A stretch of DNA of 64,000 bases from Natrinema caseinilyticum. Lineage in GTDB: Archaea > Halobacteriota > Halobacteria > Halobacteriales > Natrialbaceae. The stretch spans positions 124,001 through 188,000 of the forward strand of contig NZ_CP100445.1 of NCBI RefSeq assembly GCF_024227435.1. The letters are read 5' to 3'. Positions 8,340 through 16,306 of the stretch are shown piece after piece. The notes below the pieces were generated by a model that was not told the origin of the DNA, did not search any database, and saw only the letters and a program-made list of their open reading frames with translations. Both the position numbers and the translations under genes were made by a program. Within the stretch, counting starts at the first letter, position 1. Every line of letters starts with the position of its first letter.

Positions 8340-8465
8340 TCACGTCCAGACGCGTAGGCAATCCGTCGAGCAGAAGTGGAGGTCGACGCTCTCCTGGCCA
8401 CCGGATTCGACGTACGTCGTCAGGGTGTACGCCACCTCGTCTGACTCGCAGTTGTCACAGTCCAT
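8340..8465 (-). CDS. 41-residue zinc-finger-like protein
   Basis: ATG at 8465, TGA at 8340-8342. The product starts MDCDNCESDEVAYTLTTY and ends HFCSTDCLRVWT. Two CxxC/CxxxC knuckles (CDNC and CSTDC) frame a short beta segment, the layout of the small zinc-finger proteins that are abundant in haloarchaea. It is acidic like its neighbours. Function is unknown; such microproteins may bind nucleic acid or a partner protein. The last codon is only 25 bases from the palindromic repeat. Confidence 0.72.
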   Translation of the reverse strand: MDCDNCESDEVAYTLTTYVESGGQESVDLHFCSTDCLRVWT

Positions 8466-8673
8466 ATTCGGACATCCCCTACGACGTTCTTGAGTATGAA
8501 CTGATTAGCCGACGCTCCCACCAGTTAGTCCAGTATTGGGACGGCGCAATATTTGCTTACGATCGCGGTTTCGGATTCCGATCGCGGATCCTCGCGAGGG
8601 GAGAACGCGTGCTGGAACGAGGACGCGATCGCGATCGAAAGCGGATCCTCACGGACGACGGACGTCCCGTAGC

Positions 8674-9663
8674 TCACCGTGAGGACGCGACGCCCTCTTC
8701 GGCCTCGAGCAGTTCGTGATATCGATTTCGGATGGTGACTTCGGAGATGTTCGCAACCTCGCTGACCTCGTTCTGGGTGACCGTCTCGTTGGTCAGAAGC
8801 GCGCCGGCGTATACCGCGGCCGCGGCGAGCCCGACCGGCGACTTCCCGCTGTGGGATCCGGTTTCTTTCGCCGTTGTCAGGAGCTCCCGAGCGCGTCGCT
8901 CGGTTTCGTCGGACAGATCGAGATCGCTCGCGAACCGCGGGACGTAGTGTTCGGGATCCGCCGGCTCCATTTCGAGCCCGAGTTCTCGGGCGACGTAGCG
9001 ATACGTGCGAGCGACCTCGGATCTCTCGACGCGGGAGACCGCCGCGATCTCGTCCAGGCTACGGGGAGTACCGTTCTGGCGGGCTGCCGCGTACAACGAT
9101 GCCGTCGCGACGCCTTCGATCGATCGACCCGGCAGGAGGTCGTCCTCGAGTGCGCGTCGGTAGATGACGCTCGCCATTTCGCGGACCGTTTCGGGGAGCC
9201 CGAGCGCGGAGGCCATCCGGTCGATTTCCCCGAGCGCTTGCTTGAGGTTCCGTTCCCTCGAATTTCGGGTCCGGAACCGCTCGTTCCACTTCCGCAACCG
9301 CTGCATCTTCTGGCGCTGACGCGAACTCAGGGACCGCCCGTAGGCGTCTTTGTCCTGCCAGCCGATCGTCGTCGACAGTCCCTGATCGTGCATCATGTTC
9401 GTCGTCGGTGCCCCGACTCGAGACTTCTCGCTTTTTTCGGTGGCGTCGAACGCCCGCCACTCGGGACCGCGGTCGATCTCACCTTCCTCGACGACGAGCC
9501 CGCAGTCTTCACAGACCGTCTCGGCGTGTTCGTCGTCGACGATGAGTCGACCGTGACATTCCGGGCACCGTTCGTGCTCGCGACTGTCCGCTTCCTGCGT
9601 CGTCTCCGACGACTCGGCGACTCGCTTCTCGCTCGCGTGGGTTCGAATGGGTGGAGTGGGCAT
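8674..9663 (-). CDS. tfb: Transcription initiation factor TFB
   Basis: 329 residues. The N-terminal zinc ribbon has Cys pairs at about 33/36 and 51/54. It is followed by the B-reader/linker segment (GPEWRAFD, then SRVGAPTTNMMHDQGLSTTI) and two cyclin-like repeats (about 125-215 and 225-320) ending in a helix-turn-helix that reads the BRE. TFB bridges TBP and RNA polymerase at archaeal promoters. Haloarchaea carry several TFB paralogues with different promoter preferences, and this could be any one. It is divergent from gatC, and a TTTTAATA element (about 9731-9738) may be its TATA box. Confidence 0.95.
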   Translation of the reverse strand: MPTPPIRTHASEKRVAESSETTQEADSREHERCPECHGRLIVDDEHAETVCEDCGLVVEEGEIDRGPEWRAFDATEKSEKSRVGAPTTNMMHDQGLSTTIGWQDKDAYGRSLSSRQRQKMQRLRKWNERFRTRNSRERNLKQALGEIDRMASALGLPETVREMASVIYRRALEDDLLPGRSIEGVATASLYAAARQNGTPRSLDEIAAVSRVERSEVARTYRYVARELGLEMEPADPEHYVPRFASDLDLSDETERRARELLTTAKETGSHSGKSPVGLAAAAVYAGALLTNETVTQNEVSEVANISEVTIRNRYHELLEAEEGVASSR

Positions 9664-10062
9664 TGCTCAATTCGAGGCTAATCGCTCGCTGGTGGACTGC
9701 GCCGACGCATATTCACCCACTCAGGTACCGGTATTAAAACCCCTGTTACCAGCAATGGATTTTCAGCTCTAAGTGATGGAAATATGGCGGACAGTTTTCG
9801 ACGCGGTTCTCCGTCGGGTCTGTTGGTGTGGCACTCCGGACTCGAGATTTTGGGTCCGACGCACTCGTCTCTGGACGTGATAACTCGCCGCCCGGTCTGG
9901 CCCCGTAGCGGGACGATGCCCGAAATACGCGGGTTCCCGGTGCGGGCCACTCCCCGCCGGGCAACTCGGACGTCCCACACCGTGAACCGCTGGCACCCAT
10001 GAGCGGTCTCGTCGCGTACCCGTATCGAAACCCTTACTCTCTGGAGGCCGGTGCGAACACGT
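9664..10062. promoter_or_regulatory. Divergent promoter region tfb / gatC
   Basis: About 400 bases between divergent genes. A TTTTAATA element on the minus strand near 9735 suits tfb. The CCTTACTC area just before 10063 may serve gatC with a very short leader. The middle part holds no recognised gene; the open frames there are Arg/Pro-rich and start-poor. Confidence 0.45.
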
Positions 10063-10341
10063 ATGAGCGACGACGCCGTCAGCCCCGAGGAAGTCCGTCA
10101 CGTCGCGGACCTGGCTCGAGTCGACCTCGACGACGACGAGGTCGACCGGTTCACCGGGCAGTTCGCGGATATCCTCGAGTACTTCGAGACGTTAGACGAG
10201 GTTCCGGAAGTCGATCGAACGGTCGACCTCGCGAACGTGATGCGACCCGACGAGGAGCGCGCATCGCTCGACAGCGAGGAAGCGCTCCGAAACGCACCGG
10301 AAACCGAGGACGGCTACTTCAAAGGCCCGAACGTCTCCTGA
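10063..10341 (+). CDS. gatC: Asp-tRNA(Asn)/Glu-tRNA(Gln) amidotransferase subunit C
   Basis: 92 residues starting MSDDAVSPEEVRHVADLARV; the upstream ATG at 10051 would only add four residues. The typical GatC pattern is visible: the first helix, the FADILEYFETLDEVPEVD segment and the C-terminal ALRNAPETEDGYFKGPNVS. GatC wraps around GatA and joins it to GatB in the complex that converts Glu-tRNA(Gln) to Gln-tRNA(Gln) and Asp-tRNA(Asn) to Asn-tRNA(Asn). The gatA ATG follows two bases after its stop, so the two form an operon. gatB is not in the window. Confidence 0.95.
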   Translation: MSDDAVSPEEVRHVADLARVDLDDDEVDRFTGQFADILEYFETLDEVPEVDRTVDLANVMRPDEERASLDSEEALRNAPETEDGYFKGPNVS

Positions 10342-10343
10342 TC

Positions 10344-11612
10344 ATGGCGGAGAACATTTTCATCACCGACGAGCGGATCGAGGGGGCGGAAGACGGCCCG
10401 CTGGCCGGGCGGACCGTCGCGGTAAAGGACAACATTTCGACGGAGGGCGTTCGGACGACCTGCGGTTCGCGGATGCTCGAAGACTACGTCCCGCCCTACG
10501 ACGCAACGGTCGTCTCTCGGCTCAAAGAGGCGGGTGCGACCATCGTCGGAAAGGCCAATATGGACGAGTTCGGGATGGGAACGACCACCGAAACGTCGTT
10601 CTTCGGCCCGACGGACAACCCCGCCGCCCCGGGCCACGTTCCCGGCGGTTCCTCCGGTGGCTCTGCGGCCGCCGTCGCGGCTGGCGAGGCAGACCTCGCG
10701 CTCGGTTCCGACACGGGCGGTTCGGTCCGCTGTCCGGCCGCGTTCTGTGGCGTCGTCGGCATCAAGCCGACCTACGGGCTCGTTTCGCGGTACGGTCTCG
10801 TCGCGTACGGCAACAGCTTAGAGCAGATCGGTCCGTTCGGCGAGTCGGTCGAAGACGCCGCTCGATTACTCGACGTCATCGCCGGAAGCGACGATCGCGA
10901 CGCGACTACCCGGACGGAGGGAGACGATTCGAGCTACGCCGACGCCGCGACGGGCGACGTCGACGGGCTTCGGATCGGGGTTCCCACCGAACTGCTCGAG
11001 GGGGCCGACGAGGGCGTCGTCGAAACGTTCTGGGACGCGCTGGGGACGCTCGAAGATCGCGGCGCGACGTATCACGAGGTCAGTCTCCCGTCGGTCGAAC
11101 ACGCGGTGGAGGCGTACTACGTGATCGCCATGTCCGAGGCGTCTTCGAATCTCGCGCGGTACGATGGCGTGCGATACGGACACGCGGGCGATGCGACCGG
11201 GAACTGGAACGAAACGTTCGCGCGGGCTCGCGAGGAAGGCTTCGGAGACGAGGTCAAGCGTCGGATCTTGCTCGGAACCTACGCGCTCTCTGCCGGATAC
11301 CACGACAAGTACTACAAGAAGGCCCAGGACGCGCGTGCCTGGGTCAAACAGGACTTCGACGGGGCCCTGTCGGAGGCGGACGTCCTCGCGTCGCCGACGA
11401 TGCCCGTTCCCCCGTTCGAACTCGGCGAGAGTTTGGACGATCCGCTCCAGTTGTACCTGGCCGACGCGAACACGGTCCCGGTCAACCTCGCGGACCTGCC
11501 CGCGATTTCGATTCCGGCTGGCGAAACGAACGGTCTCCCCGTCGGTCTCCAGCTCGTCGGTCCGGCGTTCGGGGAATCGGTCCTGATTCGGGCCGCGAGC
11601 GCCCTCGCTTGA
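10344..11612 (+). CDS. gatA: Asp-tRNA(Asn)/Glu-tRNA(Gln) amidotransferase subunit A
   Basis: 422 residues from ATG 10344. Amidase-signature residues are present: the catalytic Lys in VAVKDN (about residue 28), the cis-Ser in GGSSGGSAAA (about 103) and the nucleophile Ser in SDTGGSVRCPA (about 127). GatA hydrolyses glutamine and channels ammonia to GatB. It is shorter than many bacterial GatA proteins (about 480), mainly at the N-terminus, as in other haloarchaea. The frame is open upstream to 9999 but overlaps gatC, so the start two bases after gatC is right. Confidence 0.96.
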   Translation: MAENIFITDERIEGAEDGPLAGRTVAVKDNISTEGVRTTCGSRMLEDYVPPYDATVVSRLKEAGATIVGKANMDEFGMGTTTETSFFGPTDNPAAPGHVPGGSSGGSAAAVAAGEADLALGSDTGGSVRCPAAFCGVVGIKPTYGLVSRYGLVAYGNSLEQIGPFGESVEDAARLLDVIAGSDDRDATTRTEGDDSSYADAATGDVDGLRIGVPTELLEGADEGVVETFWDALGTLEDRGATYHEVSLPSVEHAVEAYYVIAMSEASSNLARYDGVRYGHAGDATGNWNETFARAREEGFGDEVKRRILLGTYALSAGYHDKYYKKAQDARAWVKQDFDGALSEADVLASPTMPVPPFELGESLDDPLQLYLADANTVPVNLADLPAISIPAGETNGLPVGLQLVGPAFGESVLIRAASALA

Positions 11613-11751
11613 CATCGGTCGGCCGGGCGACCGGACGATCCGGTTGGGTGAGGAGACTATTCAACGAATTAATCTGTCGCTTCGCCGGATACATTTTTAT
11701 ACGCCACTGACAACAGTACCCATATCGAACCGACCATTCAGGTTGACTCTC

Positions 11752-12165
11752 ATGAAAATTGCACGGGATCAAGAAGTCGATTTCGACGAGTTTTCGCGGG
11801 CGTGTGATCTCGTCGAGAAATATTTCGACGATAGCATCGACAACGTCGCGCTGCACGCTCCCGTTTCGCGTCGGCAGCTCGTCGACGTCCTCGCTCGCGC
11901 ACAGCTCTCCGGTCGTCAGCTCGCGATCGACGGACTGACTGAGAAAGGAGAGGTCGTCTACCAATCCAACTCGGAGACCCTGCTCTGGCTCGACGGCGGC
12001 TTCTGGACCGACATGCGCGGCCGCCACCATCTGGAGCCCGACGAGGGGCGGGCCGCACGCGAGGTTCACCGGCGGCTCATCGAAGCGATCGACGGCGACG
12101 TCTCGTACTACAATCGCGAACGCGACCCGTTCGTTCTCATCGAACAGTTCGATCCCTACGAGTAG
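11752..12165 (+). CDS. Conserved haloarchaeal hypothetical protein
   Basis: 137 residues from ATG 11752. The protein is soluble and acidic, with an alpha/beta look (DEFSRACDLVEKYFDDSIDN, then RQLVDVLARAQLSGRQLAID) and no known catalytic motif. A TTTTTATAC element at about 11694-11702 gives a TATA box about 50 bases before the ATG, so the transcript has a short leader. I think it is a conserved haloarchaeal family but cannot name it. The frame extends upstream to 11644, but that part covers the promoter. Confidence 0.75.
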   Translation: MKIARDQEVDFDEFSRACDLVEKYFDDSIDNVALHAPVSRRQLVDVLARAQLSGRQLAIDGLTEKGEVVYQSNSETLLWLDGGFWTDMRGRHHLEPDEGRAAREVHRRLIEAIDGDVSYYNRERDPFVLIEQFDPYE

Positions 12166-12196
12166 CACGCGTCCTCGATCCGAGGCTTCCACTGCT

Positions 12197-12245
12197 GGTA
12201 GTCCGGTCTGGCCCCAGTGGAGCGACGGTAATCCGATCTGACCCC
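12197..12245. repeat. Imperfect 19-base direct repeat
   Basis: GGTAGTCCGGTCTGGCCCC (12197-12215) recurs with three changes at 12227-12245, a 30-base period. The first copy is also enclosed by TCCACTG/CAGTGGA arms able to form a hairpin. It lies between the hypothetical gene and the FNT channel gene, where it could act as a terminator or regulatory site. Confidence 0.5.
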
Positions 12246-12327
12246 AACCGAGCGAGCCGTCGGAGCGCCAGTAGCCGTGGCGTATTCATGTCTGTCGCTT
12301 AACTGTCAGTGAACGCCTATCGAAGGC

Positions 12328-13128
12328 GTGTCCGTCGCTCCCGACCCGGAGAAGATTTTCGACCGAGCGGTTGAAGAAGGCGAACGACGGCTCGAGCAGC
12401 CGCTACTCGAGCTCGTTTCGACGAGTTTTATCGCGGGGTTTACGATCGTCTTCGGCATCGTCGCGCTGGGCGTCGTCGACGCGCTGGTCGAACCGCAGTT
12501 CGGCGACGTCGCCCACGTAGCGGGTGCGCTCGCCTTCGGCGTCGGCGTCGTCTTCCTCGTCGTCGGGCGTACGGAACTGTTCAACGAGAACTTCCTCGAT
12601 CCGGCCGCGAAGGCGGTCGATCAGCCCGACTCGTGGCTGCTCGCACCGCTCTTTCGACTGTGGGTCGTCACCCTCGTGTTCAACCTCGTCGGCGGATTTC
12701 TATTCGCGCTGGTCTTCGCTGTCGACGGCGTCCTTCCCGCGGGGACGGCCCACGCCCTGGGACGGACCGCAGAAGAGATCGTTCACCGGCCGACGGCGGC
12801 GGTGTTCGCGAGCGCCATCGTCGGAGGCGCGCTCGTGAGCCTGCTGTCGTTTCTACTGGCGGGCGTCGATACCGTCGGAAGCCGCATTACGTTGGCCTAC
12901 GTCGTCGGTTTCCTGCTGGCTCTCGGGCCCTTCGACCACGTGGTCGTCACCGCGATTCACGTCTTCTTCGGGATGCTCTTCGATCCGGTGATCGGTTACC
13001 GAACGCTCGTCGAGACGATCGTGGTCGCGACCGCGGGGAACTTCGTCGGGGGACTGGGACTGGTCACGTTCACTCACGTCGCTCAAGTGCGGGGCGCACG
13101 AAAATCGAGCGACGCGGACGAGTCGTAA
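12328..13128 (+). CDS. Formate/nitrite transporter (FNT) family channel
   Basis: 266 residues with about six membrane segments and the FNT fold pattern. A VGRTELFNENFLDPAAK stretch (about residues 78-94) matches the conserved ELFTxN-type re-entrant loop, and a later stretch around FDHVVVTAIHVFFGMLFD carries the second loop with His. It is closest in style to YfdC-type members, whose substrate is uncertain (formate, nitrite, short acids or other small anions). The start is a GTG. It is transcribed alone, convergent with a winged-helix regulator. Confidence 0.85.
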   Translation: MSVAPDPEKIFDRAVEEGERRLEQPLLELVSTSFIAGFTIVFGIVALGVVDALVEPQFGDVAHVAGALAFGVGVVFLVVGRTELFNENFLDPAAKAVDQPDSWLLAPLFRLWVVTLVFNLVGGFLFALVFAVDGVLPAGTAHALGRTAEEIVHRPTAAVFASAIVGGALVSLLSFLLAGVDTVGSRITLAYVVGFLLALGPFDHVVVTAIHVFFGMLFDPVIGYRTLVETIVVATAGNFVGGLGLVTFTHVAQVRGARKSSDADES

Positions 13129-13149
13129 CCGGACGCCTCGAGACGCCGG

Positions 13150-13509
13150 TTATTCCTCGTACGCGAGGTTCATGATCCACTGCGAGAAGGCGTCGCTGTT
13201 GGGGTCGACTTCCTCCTCGCCGATGAACGGCGAGAGCATGTCGCCGGCCATCAGGAGCGTGAAATCGAGGTCACGGGCGGTCGGCGTGATGTAATAGGTG
13301 TTGTGACCGTCGTAGACGGTTTCCTCTCGATCGACGAGTTCCTTCTCGACGAGCGATTCGACGATGCGACTGCCCTTTCGCGAGGAGACGTCGAGTTCCT
13401 TCCAGAAATCGCTCTGGTGGATGCCGCCCGACTCGCGGACGAGCTCGAGGCCAGCCCGCTCGTCGTTAGAGAGTTCGGCTTCGGCCGCGGTAACGCTCAC
13501 GGTGACCAC
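13150..13509 (-). CDS. Winged-helix (MarR-like) DNA-binding protein
   Basis: 119 residues. The middle (about 12-75) reads as a winged helix: ERAGLELVRESGGIHQSDFW, then KELDVSSRKGSRIVESLVEK as recognition helix, and a beta wing (VYDGHNTYYITPT). The C-terminus is an acidic tail. This type is conserved in haloarchaea as a small transcriptional regulator with unknown targets. Two GTG codons (13509 and 13500) are possible starts. It is convergent with the FNT channel gene and divergent from nothing close; its target is not evident. Confidence 0.75.
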   Translation of the reverse strand: MVTVSVTAAEAELSNDERAGLELVRESGGIHQSDFWKELDVSSRKGSRIVESLVEKELVDREETVYDGHNTYYITPTARDLDFTLLMAGDMLSPFIGEEEVDPNSDAFSQWIMNLAYEE

Positions 13510-13633
13510 CTCTCCGTGCGCTTCGCTACAGGCAGGAGTACGTCCATACCCATACGAGGTAGAGCGAGCCGCTTAAATGTGCCCTTCCCCGTCGGCGGTT
13601 GATTCGATTCCGTCCCGCTCGCATGGGTGACAG

Positions 13634-14425
13634 TTACTCGGCCATGCCCTCGCCACAGCCTTCGATACGCGACTCGGGCGTTCCATCGTCGAGCGTCGTG
13701 ACAGTCCGATAATTCGTCCGACAGGGCGGCCCCGGTGCAAATTCGTATTCCCTCGCGTCATCGCCGAGAGCGATCAGCGACGACGAGCGGGTTCCGAATC
13801 CGTTTCGGTGGATACAGACGCCGTACTCGTGATCGCCGAGGACGTCGCCCGCGCGTTCGAGCCAGTCGCCCGCGGTCTCGTTCGGTTCGACCGCGAGCGT
13901 GTCCCGGACTGCTCGAGCGTTCGACGCCTGCGTTCGGCCGGCGGCCGTTCGAATCGACGGCACGTCGACGTGGTCGTCGACTGCGACGTTGACGACGACG
14001 TGGACGCCGGGGTCGAACTCGATCAGGGCCAACTCGCCGTTCCACTGGTAACAGAACGCGTCCGCCGCGTCGGCGACGACGAGGTAGAAGCCGCTGTACT
14101 CGTCGTCGTCGGTCGCACCCTCGACGATCGATTTCGCTTCCAGGGCGGATCGTGCCTCGAGGACGTCGGCGACGAGGAGTCCACGCGAGCGCTCGCCGGC
14201 GAGGTCGCTGTCGTTCCACTTGTTCGTGATCCCGACGAAGACGCCGAACTCGTTGTATCCGATCCACGTGCCGCCGGCTTCGCCGTCTCGCGGCGCGACG
14301 ATCAGTGGCCTCTCGTCGTAGACTCCCGGCGGCTCGGACTCGCGTCCGATCGCCTCGTCACGGTTTGCGGCGACCGCGACCGGAACGTTGTCGAACACCT
14401 GCCAGGCGAGTGCGAGCGTACACAC
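13634..14425 (-). CDS. NRDE (TANGO2) family protein
   Basis: 263 residues starting at GTG 14425 (VCTLALAWQ, read as Met). The family signature NRDE sits at about residues 21-24, followed by APRDGEAGGTWIGYNEFGVF and GITNKW, then a Ntn-hydrolase-like alpha/beta core. The N-terminal Cys at position 2 is typical of the family. The role is poorly defined; TANGO2 relatives are linked to membrane traffic or heme handling in eukaryotes, and nothing here specifies the haloarchaeal job. A frame extends far upstream but lacks family similarity. Confidence 0.88.
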   Translation of the reverse strand: MCTLALAWQVFDNVPVAVAANRDEAIGRESEPPGVYDERPLIVAPRDGEAGGTWIGYNEFGVFVGITNKWNDSDLAGERSRGLLVADVLEARSALEAKSIVEGATDDDEYSGFYLVVADAADAFCYQWNGELALIEFDPGVHVVVNVAVDDHVDVPSIRTAAGRTQASNARAVRDTLAVEPNETAGDWLERAGDVLGDHEYGVCIHRNGFGTRSSSLIALGDDAREYEFAPGPPCRTNYRTVTTLDDGTPESRIEGCGEGMAE

Positions 14426-14669
14426 GATTCGGGGTTGGAACGCCAGCGTCTTAACTTCCGTTCCGGCGGCAATCCGTTTCCGACGGCCTTCGACGGATCG
14501 CGCCCTCGAGTGTGGCATCCGCTCTGTCACGTCGATCGATACGAAGGATACTTGCGTGATTAGCGGCGGGATTGGAGACACGTCTGATGGTGACTCACGA
14601 ATCTGTGAGTAGCAACGGTACGCTGCCGACTGACTGCGGTACAGACGGCGGTATCGGGTGGGTCGAACG

Positions 14670-16265
14670 ATGAACGCGAGCGAACTCTTCGGACTCGAGG
14701 AGGCGTCGCGGGCGGAGCGGGCCCTCTTCGTCGTGACGATGGGCGTGATGCTCTCGCTCGGCGCGGTCGGCTTCCTCCGCCCGTCGGCGCTGAGTAGCGC
14801 GCTCACCGGCGCGAAGGGGTGGATTCTCACGTACTTCGGCTGGTGGTTCATCCTCCTCGGATTCGTTCTGCTCGTCGCCGTCTTCGCCTTCACGGTCTCG
14901 CGATACGGCCGACTCCGTATCGGCGGCCCCGGCGCCGAACCGGAGTTCGACGTGTTCTCGTGGCTGTCGATGGTGTTCACCGTCGGTTTCGGCGCCTCGG
15001 TTCTCATCTGGGGCGTCGCGGAACCGGTGTCGATCGCCCAGCATCCGCCTCCGGAGCCCGTCCCCGTACAGGGCGCATCCGTCGAGTCGATGGCGCTTGC
15101 CTTCATGTTCATCCACGAGGTGTTCCCGGGGCTCGCGATGTGGTATCTCCCCGTCGCGATCGCCTTCGGGATCGTGGTCTACACGGACGGCGTCGGCGAC
15201 TACAAGATCAGTTCGATGCTCGCCGGCGTCGTCGACGAAGATCGCATCCCCGGTCTCTACTGGCTGGTCGATCTGGCGGCGCTCGTCGCCACGATCGGCG
15301 GCATCTCGACGACGCTCGGGTTCAGCGCGCAGACGATGTCTGCGATCCTCGGGCGAGTGTTCGGACTCGACGCGGCGGTTCTGACGTACGCTGTGTTCGC
15401 CCTCATCGGCGTCGTTTTCCTCGCCGACGTCTGGCTCGGTCTTCGGAAGGGGATCCGCAACGCGGCCCGCGCGACGGTGGTGCTCATCGGCGTCGCGATG
15501 GCCCTGCTCGTGGTGGTCGGACCGAGCCTCTACATGCTCGAGTTGAGTCTGGACGCGACCGGCGTCTGGCTCAGCGAGATGTTCCGGTTGACGCTGTACA
15601 CCGCACCGGGGTCCGACGGCAACTGGGCGGCCAACTGGACCGGCTTCTGGTGGGCCTGGTGGGCCGCCTGGAGCATCTTCGTCGGGAGCTTCGTCGCTCG
15701 CGTCTCGAAGGGACGGACCATCCGAGAACTGTTCGCCGTGCTCGTCGTGGTTCCGACGGTCTTCACCTGGGTGCAACACGGTCTCATCGGCGGCTGGGTC
15801 CTCGCGCCGGGCTTTCAGGAACCGGTGGCCGAGGCGATGGCGTCGGCGGGGAAGCCCGCCGCGATCGCGAAAGCGCTCCAGATCACCCCGCTCGGAACGG
15901 TGCTCGCCGTGCTGTTCGTCTTCATCATCGCCGGCTACATCGTCACGTCGCTCGACTCGGCGGTGTTCATGATTTCCGCCATCACGCTCGGCGACGAGAA
16001 TCCGAACCCGCGAAACCGCGCGTGGTGGGGCGCGCTGCTCGCACTCTTCGGGATGACGTCGCTCCGCCTCGAGGAGTTTAGCGCCATCGAGTCGCTCTCG
16101 GTGACGATGGCGCTCCCGTTCTCGCTGTTCCTGCTGCTCGTCCTGTACGGGAGTTACGCCGTCGCCTGGAACTACACCCGCGAAGACGAGGACGAGACGT
16201 CCCGTTCGGACCCCCAGCGGCCCCGTCCGCAGCCGGCCCCTCACAGCGTTCCCGACGACGATTGA
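14670..16265 (+). CDS. BCCT family transporter (betaine/choline/carnitine type)
   Basis: 531 residues with about 12 membrane segments. The BCCT signature is clear: WTGFWWAWWAAWSIFVGSFV followed by ARVSKGRTIREL (about residues 328-360). An aromatic substrate box around GFGASVLIWGVAEP is also present. These Na+- or H+-coupled carriers take up compatible solutes such as glycine betaine, which suits a halophile. The C-terminal tail is Arg/Asp/Pro-rich. Start at ATG 14670; an upstream GTG adds four residues. It is transcribed alone; its neighbour menE is convergent. Confidence 0.93.
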   Translation: MNASELFGLEEASRAERALFVVTMGVMLSLGAVGFLRPSALSSALTGAKGWILTYFGWWFILLGFVLLVAVFAFTVSRYGRLRIGGPGAEPEFDVFSWLSMVFTVGFGASVLIWGVAEPVSIAQHPPPEPVPVQGASVESMALAFMFIHEVFPGLAMWYLPVAIAFGIVVYTDGVGDYKISSMLAGVVDEDRIPGLYWLVDLAALVATIGGISTTLGFSAQTMSAILGRVFGLDAAVLTYAVFALIGVVFLADVWLGLRKGIRNAARATVVLIGVAMALLVVVGPSLYMLELSLDATGVWLSEMFRLTLYTAPGSDGNWAANWTGFWWAWWAAWSIFVGSFVARVSKGRTIRELFAVLVVVPTVFTWVQHGLIGGWVLAPGFQEPVAEAMASAGKPAAIAKALQITPLGTVLAVLFVFIIAGYIVTSLDSAVFMISAITLGDENPNPRNRAWWGALLALFGMTSLRLEEFSAIESLSVTMALPFSLFLLLVLYGSYAVAWNYTREDEDETSRSDPQRPRPQPAPHSVPDDD

Positions 16266-16306
16266 GTGACGCCGGAGTTCGCCTGAATTCGGGCCGATAT
16301 CCGAGC

